A stretch of 24,592 nucleotides of DNA from CBDUEF01 sp018063485 (GTDB lineage: Bacteria > Pseudomonadota > Alphaproteobacteria > Rhodobacterales > Rhodobacteraceae), in contig JBAOID010000036.1 in the NCBI GenBank assembly GCA_037045435.1, forward strand, positions 1-24,592, written 5' to 3'. The position numbers and the translations under genes are program-made. The notes below the pieces were generated by a model. The model did not search any database. It was not told the DNA's origin and worked only from the letters and a program-made list of their open reading frames with translations. This document shows positions 15,582 through 23,873 of this stretch, one piece after another (position 1 is the first letter of the stretch; every line of letters starts with the position of its first letter).

Positions 15582-16460
15582 TCAGATATCTTCGCCCTGC
15601 AACTGACGCGCCACGGCAAGCCCAAGGTTTTTCGACACATCTTTATAGACCGCCTCGAAAGCCTGAAACAAGGCAGCGTTCAGTTTCTTGCCCGCAGGCG
15701 TCTGGGAGAACGCGATATATTCGGCAAATTCCGCGTCACTCAAAGACTGATAGGCCATCGCCATGAACGGATAAAGCCAATCCGCAGTCTCGCTGCGCAC
15801 CGCCTCTTCCTGCTCCCAAACCTGTGCGATCATATCCTGATCCGTCATTCCATCGTCCAGACCGCCGCCTTCGGACATCCCTTGATAGAAAGCCAGATTT
15901 GAATTGAGCGCCCCCATGACGTTGGAATTGATCAGATCATTGGCCTGGGCAAATTGTTCCAACGCCGCGATCCTGGGCGAAGCCTGCGCTTTGAGAGCGT
16001 CATAGGCGGCAACTGCGGTTTCTTCCGCCGCATCATCCAGCATCGCGCGCCGGGTGGAAACTTCCAGCCCGACAACGCGCTGGCCAAGTGGCGAGCCAAA
16101 AAATGCCACGCCCGCTGCCACAGATTGAGGGTCATCCTTCAACGCTGCGGCAAAGGCCTGATCGAACAGCGCCTTGGTCCGGCCCGCGTCATAAATCATC
16201 GCCACCGACGCCGCCCAGGGCCCGCCGCCCTCGCCCGGAAACATGTCATTCTCCAGACCGGCACCATAGCTGATCCCTTCCTGGCGCATCACATCGAAAA
16301 TGGCGGGAAGCTGCAACAAATCGCTCAGGGTGGTGATTTGTGCCGCAGCCTGCTGCAAGTTGATCTGCCCATCGGGTGCGGCGGCATCAGCCCAAACCGC
16401 ACCCGGCAAGGCCACTCCCAGACAAAACCCTAGCGCGCGCAAGTGCCTGCCCAAGCCCAT
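15582..16460 (-). CDS. Secreted DUF2059-domain protein
   Basis: A 292-residue exported protein. Seen directly: a signal peptide at 1-25 (LRALGFCLGVALPGAVWADA, likely cleavage after VWA) and an all-helical mature part. A DUF2059-like block lies near 215-275: LSDAEFAEYIAFSQTPAGKK followed by FQAFEAVYKDVSKNL. The same kind of motif (FFGSPLGQRVVGLEV) occurs earlier, near 120, so the domain may be duplicated. The frame is open to 16601, but ATG 16460 directly precedes the signal peptide and has GGAG about ten bases upstream. The function of DUF2059 is unknown; a periplasmic location is predicted. Confidence 0.85.
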   Translation of the reverse strand: MGLGRHLRALGFCLGVALPGAVWADAAAPDGQINLQQAAAQITTLSDLLQLPAIFDVMRQEGISYGAGLENDMFPGEGGGPWAASVAMIYDAGRTKALFDQAFAAALKDDPQSVAAGVAFFGSPLGQRVVGLEVSTRRAMLDDAAEETAVAAYDALKAQASPRIAALEQFAQANDLINSNVMGALNSNLAFYQGMSEGGGLDDGMTDQDMIAQVWEQEEAVRSETADWLYPFMAMAYQSLSDAEFAEYIAFSQTPAGKKLNAALFQAFEAVYKDVSKNLGLAVARQLQGEDI

Positions 16461-16595
16461 GACGAAACACTCCCTGTTCACATTCGCGCCATGGCTATTC
16501 GGTCCACCATGCCGTGCCAAGCCGAGAAATGGCCCCGGTTGATCACGTTTGGCACAGCCCCGGCCAAGAACCCTGCGCCGGCTCACGTTTTGGGC

Positions 16596-16623
16596 TTGCA
16601 AGCCAACCTCACCCCAGCTAAAT
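16596..16623 (+). promoter_or_regulatory. Possible promoter of tRNA-Ser
   Basis: TTGCAA, 16 bases, CTAAAT, ending 23 bases before the mature tRNA 5' end. Spacing and position are right; the -10 match is moderate. Confidence 0.4.
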
Positions 16624-16646
16624 CCGCCCCACGAAGGCCCAGCTGC

Positions 16647-16736
16647 GGAGAGGTGGCAGAGTGGTCGAATGCGGCGGTCTCGAAAACCGTTGTCGGTTTG
16701 CGCCGACCCAGGGTTCGAATCCCTGTCTCTCCGCCA
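16647..16736 (+). tRNA. tRNA-Ser (anticodon CGA)
   Basis: A 90-base type II tRNA reading UCG. The acceptor stem GGAGAGG pairs with TCTCTCC (one G-T), followed by discriminator G and an encoded CCA. The anticodon arm GCGGT-CTCGAAA-ACCGT closes with the CGA anticodon. A long variable arm (TGTCGG...CCGACC) and a T arm with GGTTCGAATCC are present. The long variable arm and anticodon fix serine identity. The gene marks the left boundary of what looks like a mobile element, and tRNA-Ser 3' ends are frequent integration targets. Confidence 0.97.
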
Positions 16737-16942
16737 TTAGGCATTGAAATCATTAAATAATTTGGTGATTTTCTTGACCTACCCCACAACATACCCCACA
16801 TAGAAAAAACGCTTGGAAACTTTGTGGCGTGCGTTTGATTGCAAGGAATTGCGGATAACTCTTTGTGAGCGAAGTCGTCGCGCAGAGATTTTTCTATCCG
16901 GCCCGGTGATGTGGTGAAGGCGCTGGGCTTCAACGCCTCCCC
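16737..16942. other. Gap between tRNA-Ser and the element genes
   Basis: No supportable gene. It is A/T-richer than its surroundings near 16740-16810. It holds two direct copies of TACCCCACA (16780-16788 and 16792-16800) and a weak AAATCA/TGATTT inverted repeat near 16747-16771. If the element entered at the tRNA 3' end, an att site would be expected at its left edge. Confidence 0.4.
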
Positions 16943-17212
16943 CTAGGGTATGCTGGCAATCGTCTCTTTTGCCAGCCGCGCGATTCCTACGGTCATGCGC
17001 TGCAACTCGATCACCGCATTGCTGCGCCCGCCGTGCTTCCAAGCGCCATTGGCGGGGCCAGTTGGCGCACCACCGCCCGCGCCGTGCATCCGGCACACTT
17101 TCCAGCCATTGACGGCAGGGGCTTTGCACCGCCTGCCTGTTGCCTTGGCCTTCGCATGGCATTTTGTCGCGGCGTGTGCAGTGCGCATGGGGTTGGCGTT
17201 ATTTTCCATCAT
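16943..17212 (-). CDS. Phage-type Cys-rich protein resembling HGGxSTG-domain proteins
   Basis: An 89-residue protein with a Cys/His cluster: CHAKAKATGRRCKAPAVNG, then VCRMHGAGGGAPTGPANG and KHGGRS. This layout matches small proteins common in prophages and other mobile elements (HGGxSTG-type in database naming). The four-residue spacing and Cys/His content suggest zinc binding, but the role is unknown. Start codons at 17212 and 17209 are both possible; the first overlaps the upstream gene's stop as TGATG, indicating translational coupling. It is the last gene before the tRNA. Confidence 0.72.
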   Translation of the reverse strand: MMENNANPMRTAHAATKCHAKAKATGRRCKAPAVNGWKVCRMHGAGGGAPTGPANGAWKHGGRSNAVIELQRMTVGIARLAKETIASIP

Positions 17213-17837
17213 CACCCCGCCCCCCCATGCGCCACGGCCCCGACAATCGCCTGTCCGCCCGCGTTCACGGTCACATGCTCCACGGTCACTTTTTGCTGTC
17301 CGCCCGTGCGGTAGCGTTTAAAGGCTTCCATCTGCATGGCGTAGGTTCGGGCCAGCTTGTTCAGCGCGCGTTCTGCGGCGTCCTGTTGGGGATTGTATCC
17401 ACATGGTTCAATCGCCGCGCCATCATCATCGTGGCTTGATGGATTGCCCCCATCTGCACCGTAAGCATGGCCTCCAACTCGTCGCGGGGCTGCACCCCTC
17501 GCACCACTGACAGCAGGAAGTTGCTTGCGCCCTCATCAATCGTGCGACCGGGCGCACCGATAGCGGCCATGTGTCCTTGCATCCCTGACATAAACGCCGG
17601 GTCGCAGGTGCCAAGGTCTGCCATCATCAGGATATGCGCCAAGGCAGGATCATCGTGGACAAAGGTGATTTGCAGCCCGCCATCTTTGATTTTCAGCTTC
17701 ATCGGCGGGCCATCGGCTCTTGCAGCCTGTTTTGCCGCGACCGCCTTGATGCGGTCCTGTTGTGCTTTTGGAAAATTGGTCAGGGCGGTTTTGGTTTCGG
17801 GGTTGACGGTCATGTGAGGTTGAACCCTTCGTTTCAT
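17212..17837 (-). CDS. Conserved mobile-element protein of unknown function, frame broken near 17395
   Basis: Not assigned to a named family. The first frame runs from 17837 (or ATG 17813 at MTVNPETK) to a stop at 17361. The sequence clearly continues in another frame with NPQQDAAERALNKLARTYA, then KRYRTGGQQKVTVEHVTVN and GGQAIVGAVAHGG, ending at TGA 17212-17214. The second part reads like a real protein (regular amphipathic helix, then beta strands), so the gene is about 207 residues with one missing base near 17395. Helical N-terminal, variable middle and the GGQQKVTVEHV strand are features I associate with a protein recurrent in alphaproteobacterial phage-like islands. The stop overlaps the downstream start. 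Confidence 0.6.
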
Positions 17838-17868
17838 GTGGTTGGAATTCGCGCGTCATAAGTAAGTC

Positions 17869-18800
17869 TTAGACCCTTCCCCCTGTCTTACCCTGCCTTG
17901 GGCTGGTGATCGGTGCCACGTTGTCGGCTTGGGTTGCGGCAAGGCTTGGACGGGTCAGCGCGTAGGTCTGGCATTTTGACCCCGCCCGATGATTGCTTGC
18001 CAGTCGCAACAGCCCAGCGCCTTCCAGTGTGCGACGTGCGGCCCGAAGGCGCGGCGTCGAAAGGTTCAACAGGCCAGCGGCACGCATGGCGGCAAAGTCC
18101 AAGGGGAAGCGTTTGCCGTGGGCATGGCCGTGCTGATCCTGCAATGTCACCAGCAGGGCGATTGCATCCGCGCCATTGGCTTGGCCGCGCAGGGCGTCCA
18201 AGGCCAGCCGAAGCACAGGGAACGCACTGTCACGGCCTCGATAGATGCGGTTCTCAAGGCGGCATTTCCACGCCCAAGCCGCGATGCCCTGCAACTCACT
18301 ATCGGGCATGGTCGCCGGATCTGCACACCAATCGTCGCGGATGCCCGCAAGGTTGGCTTGCAACTCGTCGGGGCTATCCACCAGTTCCACCATGCGCATG
18401 GCCTCTTTCACCAATTCAACATGGCGATGCCCGGTCAGCATCGGCGCAGGGTTTGTTTGCAGGGCGGTGCTGATCACGGGCAAGGCGTCTTGGCCCAAAA
18501 GCCCCTTGATCGGATGATAAAACCCGCCATCGGGGCGCAGCGACAGCGGCCCGACCACATAGCTGCGCGGCCCGGTCTTGATATCCACGGGCAAGCCTTC
18601 GCCGCGCAGGTTCGGCACGGCCCCGCCCGCACGATAGTATAGATGCCGCCCGCGCGGGGTTTTGACGTGGACAGGGCTTTGACCAAACCGCGCTTCCATC
18701 TGCCCGACAAGTGCGGCGTCGTCGGTGTCACAGTCGATCACCGCCAAGCCATCCAGCCGCACCCCATAGGCTTGCGAGCCTGCGCGATGCATCGGGGCCA
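17869..18800 (-). CDS. Bifunctional DNA primase/polymerase (prim-pol), N-terminus missing at the contig join
   Basis: About 310 residues of an archaeo-eukaryotic-type primase-polymerase (PF09250-like), used by plasmids, phages and satellites to start their own replication. Seen directly: the catalytic acidic motif in LDGLAVIDCDTDDAAL, the TPRGRHLYYRAGG motif with the active-site His, and DIKTGPRSYVVGPLSLRPDG. A C-terminal helical part follows, with a probable winged-helix segment (FAAMRAAGLLNLSTPRLRAA) near the end. The usual N-terminal strands before the DCD motif (about 40-60 residues) are absent. The open frame instead runs into PBP2 sequence from the other organism, giving a 433-codon hybrid starting at 19170. 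The hybrid should not be annotated as one protein. Confidence 0.8.
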
Positions 18801-18835
18801 CGATCAGCTCGGCGATCTGGGCGATCTGGGCGTCG
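18785..18835. other. Probable chimeric junction between two genomes
   Basis: Left of this point the reading frame encodes prim-pol of an alphaproteobacterial element; right of it, PBP2 of a different, higher-GC organism. Protein homology switches inside the span encoding SDAQIAQIAELIVAPMHRAG. A 9-bp tandem GGCGATCTG at 18811-18828 lies at the seam. Codon use changes sharply to G/C-ending codons to the right. The in-frame fusion has a one-in-three chance of arising at random. Confidence 0.85.
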
Positions 18836-19167
18836 CTCAGCGGGGTGCGGGCGCCGGTCTGGGCCTTCTTGCCGGGGTCGTCGGTCTCGACCAGCATGCG
18901 CGGCCGCGGGGTGACCCACAGCGTGTAGGCCGGGCGGTTGCTGGCGAGCGGGCGGCGCATCGCGTCGTAGATGCGGCCGCGTGGGGCCTCGACCTCGATG
19001 GCGTCGATGAAGTTGCGCTCGGCCCGGCGGGTGTAGTGCTCACCCTCGAGGATCTGCAGCTGGCAGAGGCGACCGAGCAGCACGATGAAGGCCAGCAGCA
19101 CGATCAGCACCATCGCTTGCAGGCGCGGGCGCAGCTGGCGGAGGTCTTCGGGCTGACGGATGTCCAT
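18800..19167 (-). CDS. mrdA: Penicillin-binding protein 2, N-terminal fragment
   Basis: The first 120 or so residues of PBP2, the transpeptidase of the elongasome that crosslinks peptidoglycan during rod growth. Seen directly: cytoplasmic tail, one transmembrane anchor (MVLIVLLAFIVLLGRLCQLQ, residues 19-38), GEHYTRRAERN, then the dimerisation-domain opening EAPRGRIYDAMRRPLASNRP near 60-79. The transpeptidase domain with its Ser-x-x-Lys box is absent because the contig switches genome near 18,800. ATG 19167 has GGAG upstream. It follows mreD by 15 bp, the canonical mreBCD-mrdA order; rodA would be expected next. Confidence 0.9.
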
Positions 19168-19182
19168 CACGGCCGCTCCATG

Positions 19183-19752
19183 TCAGGACCTGTACCATTG
19201 CGTCGACGCCATCGGGCGCGCGCGGGCGACGGTGTTGCGGCCGAGCACGCGGTCCCACAGGCCGAGCAGGACGTCGGCGAGCAGCCACACGGCGGGGGCG
19301 GCGAGCACGGTGGCGAGGGCGTGCCAGCGCAGTTGCGGCAGGGCCTGCACGAGCGCGTGCTTGTCGACGCCGAGGCGCTGCGCGAGCAGGACGAGCTCGC
19401 CGAAGGTGAGGAGGTCGACGCAGATCACGACGACGCCGGCGGCGAGGGCCCGGACGACGGCGCCCTCGACGGCGATGCGGGTGCCGGCCCACACGGTCAG
19501 CAGGTAGGTGACGCCGTGGGCGAGCGAGAGGGTGCCGATGGGGGTGCCCTGGTGTTGGTCCTCGAGGTAGCCGAGGGTGATGGCGACGGCGAGGCCGAGG
19601 GGGAGCGAGAGCTCGCGGGTGAAGGCGAGGTGGGCGATCAGCACCGCGGAGGTCGCGGGCAGCATGACGGTGAGGTCGAAGCTGTGGCCGAGGCCGGCGA
19701 CGCTGGCGAGCAGGACCCAGCCGAGCAGCGTGTAGATGAGGGCGCGGATCAT
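19183..19752 (-). CDS. mreD: Rod shape-determining protein MreD
   Basis: A 189-residue polytopic inner-membrane protein of the elongasome, linking MreC to the cell-wall synthesis machinery. Seen directly: about five hydrophobic segments (ALIYTLLGWVLLASVAGLG, LTVMLPATSAVLIAHLAF, LPLGLAVAITLGYLED, and two later). The sequence is poorly conserved across the family, so position between mreC and mrdA carries much of the call. Its ATG lies 17 bp after the mreC stop. No frame break is seen. Confidence 0.85.
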   Translation of the reverse strand: MIRALIYTLLGWVLLASVAGLGHSFDLTVMLPATSAVLIAHLAFTRELSLPLGLAVAITLGYLEDQHQGTPIGTLSLAHGVTYLLTVWAGTRIAVEGAVVRALAAGVVVICVDLLTFGELVLLAQRLGVDKHALVQALPQLRWHALATVLAAPAVWLLADVLLGLWDRVLGRNTVARARPMASTQWYRS

Positions 19753-19768
19753 CGGTGCTCGCCCTTGG

Positions 19769-20651
19769 TTAGCGCAGGGGTCCGAGGCCGGCCGCTGCGG
19801 CGGGCTTGCGCGGCTGTTCGGGGCCGGGATCGGGGGTGGGCGCGCTTGCGAGCACGACCCAGACCATGTCGAGGCGGTCGAAGCGCACGGCGGGCACGAC
19901 GTGCACGCGCTGCTGGTCGCCGACGACCTGCTCGACGCGCACGACCTGGCCGACGGGGTGGCCGCGGGGGAACAGCTCGTCGACGCCGGAGGTCTGGATG
20001 AGGTCGCCGACCGACGACGGGGAAGTCGGCGGCGACGTGCACGAGGCAGGAGTCCTCGTCGAGGCCGGCGAGGATGCCGGGGGCGCGGGTGCGTGCGACC
20101 TCGACGGCGACCTTGGACCGCGGGTCGGTGATCAGCATGACGTCGGCGTTGGTCTCGTCGGCGCGGTCGATGCGGCCGACGACGCCGGTGTCGGCGATGA
20201 CGGCCATGCCGGGGCGCACGAAGCCGGCGCCGCGGTCGATCTGCAGCTTGACGACGCGGAAGTAGGGGGACTGCTCGACGCCGGAGATCTCGGCGGCGAT
20301 CATGTCCTCGGCGACCTTGGCGCGCATCTGCAGCGAACGCCGCAGCTCCTTGTTCTCGTCCTCGACGGCCGTCAGCGCGCGCAGCTGTAGGCGCAGCAGG
20401 CGGTTCTCGGCGTCGAGCGCCTCGTTGTCCTCCTGCAGGCGGGCCTGCAGGACCCAGCGCTCGAAGAAGCGGCCGACCGAGCCGGCGGCGTAGCTGACCC
20501 CGGCCTCGAGCGGGGCGCCGATGCGACGCACGGCGCGGTCGAAGCCGGACAGGCCCTGCGGCTCCTGGGCGGCGGCGCGCAGCAGCAGGACCGGGATGCC
20601 GAGCAGGGCGACGACGAGGACGGCGTTGCGGATGCTGCGGTAGGAGGCCAT
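19769..20651 (-). CDS. mreC: Rod shape-determining protein MreC, frame broken near 20012
   Basis: A periplasmic scaffold anchored by one N-terminal helix, connecting MreB to PBP2. Seen directly: anchor NAVLVVALLGIPVLLLRAAA (residues 9-28), a coiled coil (LQEDNEALDAENRLLRLQLR and onward, about 65-110), then the MreC beta domain VVKLQIDRGAGFVRPGMAVI and GVVGRIDRADETNADVMLIT. After ADFPV the match moves one frame over (GDLIQTSGVDELFPRGHPVG) and ends at TAA 19769, about 293 residues. One extra base near 20012 explains this. ATG 20651 is chosen because it begins the anchor; the 70 upstream codons are antisense-like Arg-rich noise. Confidence 0.88.
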
Positions 20652-20668
20652 GGCGCGCGCGGTGGGAG

Positions 20669-21700
20669 CTAGGAGAGCGCGACCTCTCGCAGGAGGTCGA
20701 GCTCGTCGAGGACGGCGCCGGTGCCGAGCACGACGGCGAACTCGGGCTCGTCGCAGAGGAACACGGGGAGGCCGGTCTCGTCGGAGAGGAGGACGTCGAG
20801 GTTGCGCAGCTGGGAGCCGCCGCCGGTGAGCACGATGCCCTTGTCGACGATGTCGGCGCACAGCTCGGGCGGGGCGCGCTCGAGCACGATGCGGACGGCG
20901 TCGACGATGGCGGTGATCGGCTCGCTGAGGGCCTCGCGGATCTCGTCGGAGTCGATGACGATGGTCTTGGGGATGCCGGCGACGAGGTCGCGGCCCTTGA
21001 CCTCCATCGTCATGATGGTGCGGGTCGGGGCGGCGCTGCCGATCTGGATCTTGATGCGCTCGGCGGTGCGCTCGCCGATCAGGAGGTTGTACTTGCGCTT
21101 GACGTGCTGGACGATCGCCTCGTCCATCTTGTCGCCGCCGACGCGGATCGACTTGCAGGCGACGATGCCGGCGAGTGAGATCACGGCGACCTCCGCGGTG
21201 CCGCCGCCGATGTCGACGACCATGTTGCCGCCGGGCTCGGTGATCGGCAGGCCCGCGCCGATCGCGGCGGCCATCGGCTCCTCGATCAGGAAGACCTCGC
21301 GGGCGCCGGCGGCGAGCGCCGAGTCACGCACGGCCCGCTTCTCGACCTCGGTGATGCCCGAGGGCACGCAGATGACGATGCGCGGCTTGACCAGGGTCTG
21401 GCGGTTGTGCGCCCGATTGATGAAGTGCCGCATCATCGCCTCGGTGACCTCGAAGTCGGCGATGACGCCGTCCTTCATGGGCCGGATGGCGACGATGTTG
21501 CCCGGGGTGCGGCCCAGCATCTCCTTGGCGTCCTTGCCGACGGCGACGACCCGCTGGGTGTTGCCCTTGCGCTGGACGGCGACCACGCTGGGCTCGTGGG
21601 CGACGATGCCCTTGCCCTTGACGTAGGTCAGGGTCGTGGCGGTCCCGAGATCGATGGCCAGATCGTTCGAGAACAGGCCGTATACCCAGTCGAAGAGCAT
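20669..21700 (-). CDS. mreB: Rod shape-determining protein MreB (bacterial actin)
   Basis: A 343-residue actin-fold ATPase that polymerises beneath the inner membrane and positions the elongasome. Seen directly: FSNDLAIDLGTATTLTYVKG (phosphate 1), VPSGITEVEKRAVRDSA, the VVDIGGGTAEVAVISL phosphate 2 loop and VLTGGGSQLRNLDVLL adenosine motif near the C-terminus; full length and intact. ATG 21700 (MLFDWVYGLFSNDL) is the family-like start; the frame is open much further upstream and no good ribosome-binding site is seen. It heads the mreB-mreC-mreD-mrdA operon and is divergent from the PPIase gene. Confidence 0.97.
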   Translation of the reverse strand: MLFDWVYGLFSNDLAIDLGTATTLTYVKGKGIVAHEPSVVAVQRKGNTQRVVAVGKDAKEMLGRTPGNIVAIRPMKDGVIADFEVTEAMMRHFINRAHNRQTLVKPRIVICVPSGITEVEKRAVRDSALAAGAREVFLIEEPMAAAIGAGLPITEPGGNMVVDIGGGTAEVAVISLAGIVACKSIRVGGDKMDEAIVQHVKRKYNLLIGERTAERIKIQIGSAAPTRTIMTMEVKGRDLVAGIPKTIVIDSDEIREALSEPITAIVDAVRIVLERAPPELCADIVDKGIVLTGGGSQLRNLDVLLSDETGLPVFLCDEPEFAVVLGTGAVLDELDLLREVALS

Positions 21701-22042
21701 GTATGGGAGGGGATCTTGCGGCCGGTGAAGGGGTGAGCGGGTCAGCGCCGGAGCGGGCGCGGAAGCCGAGGCGATGCAGGCCGGGCAGGAAAGTGCCCTC
21801 CCATACCCTCGCGGGGGCGCGTCGGCAAGCCAGGGACCGCGTAGGAGGCCGCGCGGCGGGGCCGATTCCAGAGAATTCGCGCTCTTTCTCACGAATAATA
21901 GGCCCGAGCGCGCGGGGCCGGTGTGGAGCGACAGTGTGGGCGCGCGCAGCCCGGCCTGCAACTCCTCACGCGCAGGCGGTATTCCGGGCGTCACCAGTTG
22001 GGTTTCGCGCGGAGGCGTGGGAGCGCTACCTTCCCGGTGCTC
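21701..22042. promoter_or_regulatory. Divergent gap between mreB and the PPIase gene
   Basis: 342 bp without a supportable gene; the open frames crossing it are extensions of mreB or of the PPIase gene. Promoters for both must lie here. An A/T-rich island at 21890-21905 (CACGAATAATAGG) stands out in very GC-rich sequence and is the likeliest site for a promoter, but no clear -35/-10 pair was identified. Confidence 0.35.
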
Positions 22043-23867
22043 ATGACTACGTCCCTGCGAACCTCGCTCAAGACCAGTGGTCGTCTGGCTGTTGCTCGGC
22101 ATGCTGGCCCTGGCCTTCGGCCTCAGCTTCGGCTTGCCGAGCGACGCGATCAGCTGCGGCGTCGAGCCGCTGGCGAAGGCCTACGGCGACAACATCCTGG
22201 ACGAGGACTACCAGTATCAGTTCCAGGCGATCGGCGCTGGTGCTGCCGATCCCGAAGGACGAGAAGTTCGCAGGAGACGATCGGGCATCAAGCAGGAGGT
22301 GCTCGACGCGATCCTCGAGCGCCGCGTGCTGGCCAAGCTCGGCGAGCGCATGGGCCTGGCCGCCGATCAAGGAGGACGCCGAGGACCTGACCTCCAACGG
22401 CCACGTGATCGTGCTCGGCAACACCTACGACTTCCTCGGCGACAGCACCTTCAACTACGACGTGCTTCAAGCAGCGGCACCTGCCGCGCTTCATGGTCAC
22501 CGAGCCGAAGTACCTCGAGTACCAGCGCCAGGAGCTGCTGGCGCGGACCGTGCGCGACGTGATCGCCGGGGCGATCACGGTCTCGGAGGCCGAGCTGCGC
22601 GCGGAGTACGAGGGCCAGCCAGAACCAGCTGTCGCTGCGCTACGTCCGCTTCGAGGCCGGGCGCTTCGCCGACCTGATCGATCGCGGCCGGCGGCCGACG
22701 TGGAGCAAGTACATCGAGGCGCACAAGGACGAGCTGGTCAAGCAGTTCGAGGCCCAGGGCGTGCGCTTCACCAAGCTGCCGAAGCAGCTGCGGCTGCGCT
22801 ACATCCAGGTGAAGAAGCCGCAGCCGCCGGCCGAGGACGCCGACAAGCCGACGAAGGCGAAGTACGAGGCGGCGCTCAAGGACGGCGCGGGCGAAGATCG
22901 AGGGCGCGGCGGGGCGCGTGCGCAAGGCCGGCGAGGACTTCCGGGCGGTCGCGCGGCAGGTCTCCGAGGACGCGATGACGGCGGCGCGCGGCGGCGACTA
23001 CGGCTGGGCCAGCGTCGAGGGCACGGGCACCGGCCTCGACCCGGTGATCGACCAGCACGGCGGCGGCGCTGAAGGCGGGCGAGGTCTCGCGCGGTGGTCG
23101 AGAGCGAGGAGGGCCTGTACCTGGTGCGGGTCGACGGCCTGCGCGAGGGCGACGTGCCGCAGGAGGAGGCGCTGCGCGAGCTGGCGGAGGAGGCCGTGGT
23201 GCGCGAGCGCGGCAAGGCGCTGGCGAAGCAGGCGGCGACGGAGGCGTTGCAGGCGCTCAAGGACGGCAAGAAGCTGACGGAGCTGTTCAAGAAGCCCGGA
23301 CGCGCTCGGACAGGCCCAGCCGGGCATCGACGCGCTGCCGGTCGAGGGCGAGCTCGGCGAGCTCGGCGGGGCGGCGAGCGGCGGGGCGGCGAGCGGGCCG
23401 GAGATCCGGGTCACCGGGTTGTTCGCGCAGCGAGCGGCCGATCCCCGGGCTCGGCCAGAACCGCCGACCTGACCAAGGCCGCGTGGGCGGCGGATCCGAA
23501 GGCGGAGTTCATCGACGGCGTGTTCGAGGCCGCCGAGGGCTTCGTGATCGCGGCGGTCGAGAAGAAGGAGACGGCGACCGACGAGGGCCTGGCGGCCGCG
23601 CGCGCCGAGCTGTACCGCGAGCTGGTCGAGCGCAAGGCCAGCCGCGTCACCGCGCGCTTCGCCTTCAACCAGTGCCTGGCCGACAAGGCCCGCGGCGACA
23701 TCGTGCCGCGCGAGCAGAAGATCCAGCGGCTGATGACCTACGAGACCAAGCTCGCGGTCGACGCCGAGGGCAACCAGGTGCTCAAGCCCTACGTGATGTG
23801 CGACCGCGTCGGCAACCGCGGCGGCATGCTGCGCGCCGCGGCGCTGATGGGCGGGGGCGCGCGCTAG
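22043..23867 (+). CDS. Membrane-anchored PpiC-type peptidyl-prolyl isomerase (PpiD/SurA-like), many frame breaks
   Basis: A periplasmic folding chaperone/isomerase, about 600 residues when frames are joined. Seen directly, in order: a short cytoplasmic start (MTTSLRTSLKT); an anchor VVWLLLGMLALAFGLSFGLP from 22077; a chaperone-type N-domain (IKQEVLDAILERRVLAKLGE, then RQELLARTVRDVIAGAITVS); a parvulin domain with RLRYIQVKKPQP, GEDFRAVARQVSEDA and ARGGDYGWASVEG near 22940-23020, then VESEEGLYLVRVDG; and an intact C-terminal helical part to the stop at 23867. The frame changes about ten times (for example near 22073, 22235, 22285, 22365, 22468, 22620, 22895, 23068, 23300 and 23440), always without loss of homology. 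That pattern is consensus error, not decay. The anchor favours PpiD over SurA. Confidence 0.78.
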
Positions 23868-23873
23868 CCGGCC

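Larger units (their letters stand above)
16740..18800. mobile_element. Fragment of a tRNA-Ser-linked integrated element (prophage- or satellite-like), cut by the contig join
   Basis: Between tRNA-Ser and the join all three genes are of mobile-element type: a primase-polymerase, a conserved element protein and a Cys-rich HGG-type protein, all leftward and tightly spaced. No integrase, excisionase or att repeat is visible; the part that should carry them is missing beyond about 18,800. A 12-bp-period tandem TACCCCACA lies at 16780-16800. Content (prim-pol without capsid or tail genes) fits a phage satellite, plasmid-like island or prophage edge; these cannot be separated here. Confidence 0.6.

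Noticed and set aside
16583..16933. 116-codon minus-strand frame across the tRNA
   Set aside because: It is antisense to tRNA-Ser; such frames are a familiar false gene call.
16779..17162. 127-codon minus-strand frame overlapping the Cys-rich protein gene
   Set aside because: No recognisable motif, and it lies out of frame over the better supported HGG-type gene.
18811..18828. 9-bp tandem GGCGATCTG at the seam as an att site or recombination scar
   Set aside because: It encodes plausible PBP2 sequence (QIAQIA) and has no second copy elsewhere in the window.
17869..19170. A novel membrane-anchored primase (PBP2 N-terminus plus prim-pol) as a real gene
   Set aside because: The two halves belong to different organisms by neighbourhood and composition, and the PBP2 part stops where its normal domain should continue.
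18643..20001. 452-codon plus-strand frame with Gly/Glu/Asp-rich sequence
   Set aside because: Antisense to mrdA, mreD and mreC; the acidic low-complexity composition is the typical reverse image of GC-rich coding DNA.
20652..20861. N-terminal 70-codon extension of mreC
   Set aside because: Arg-rich noise lying out of frame over the mreB 3' end; the MreC anchor begins at the ATG at 20651.
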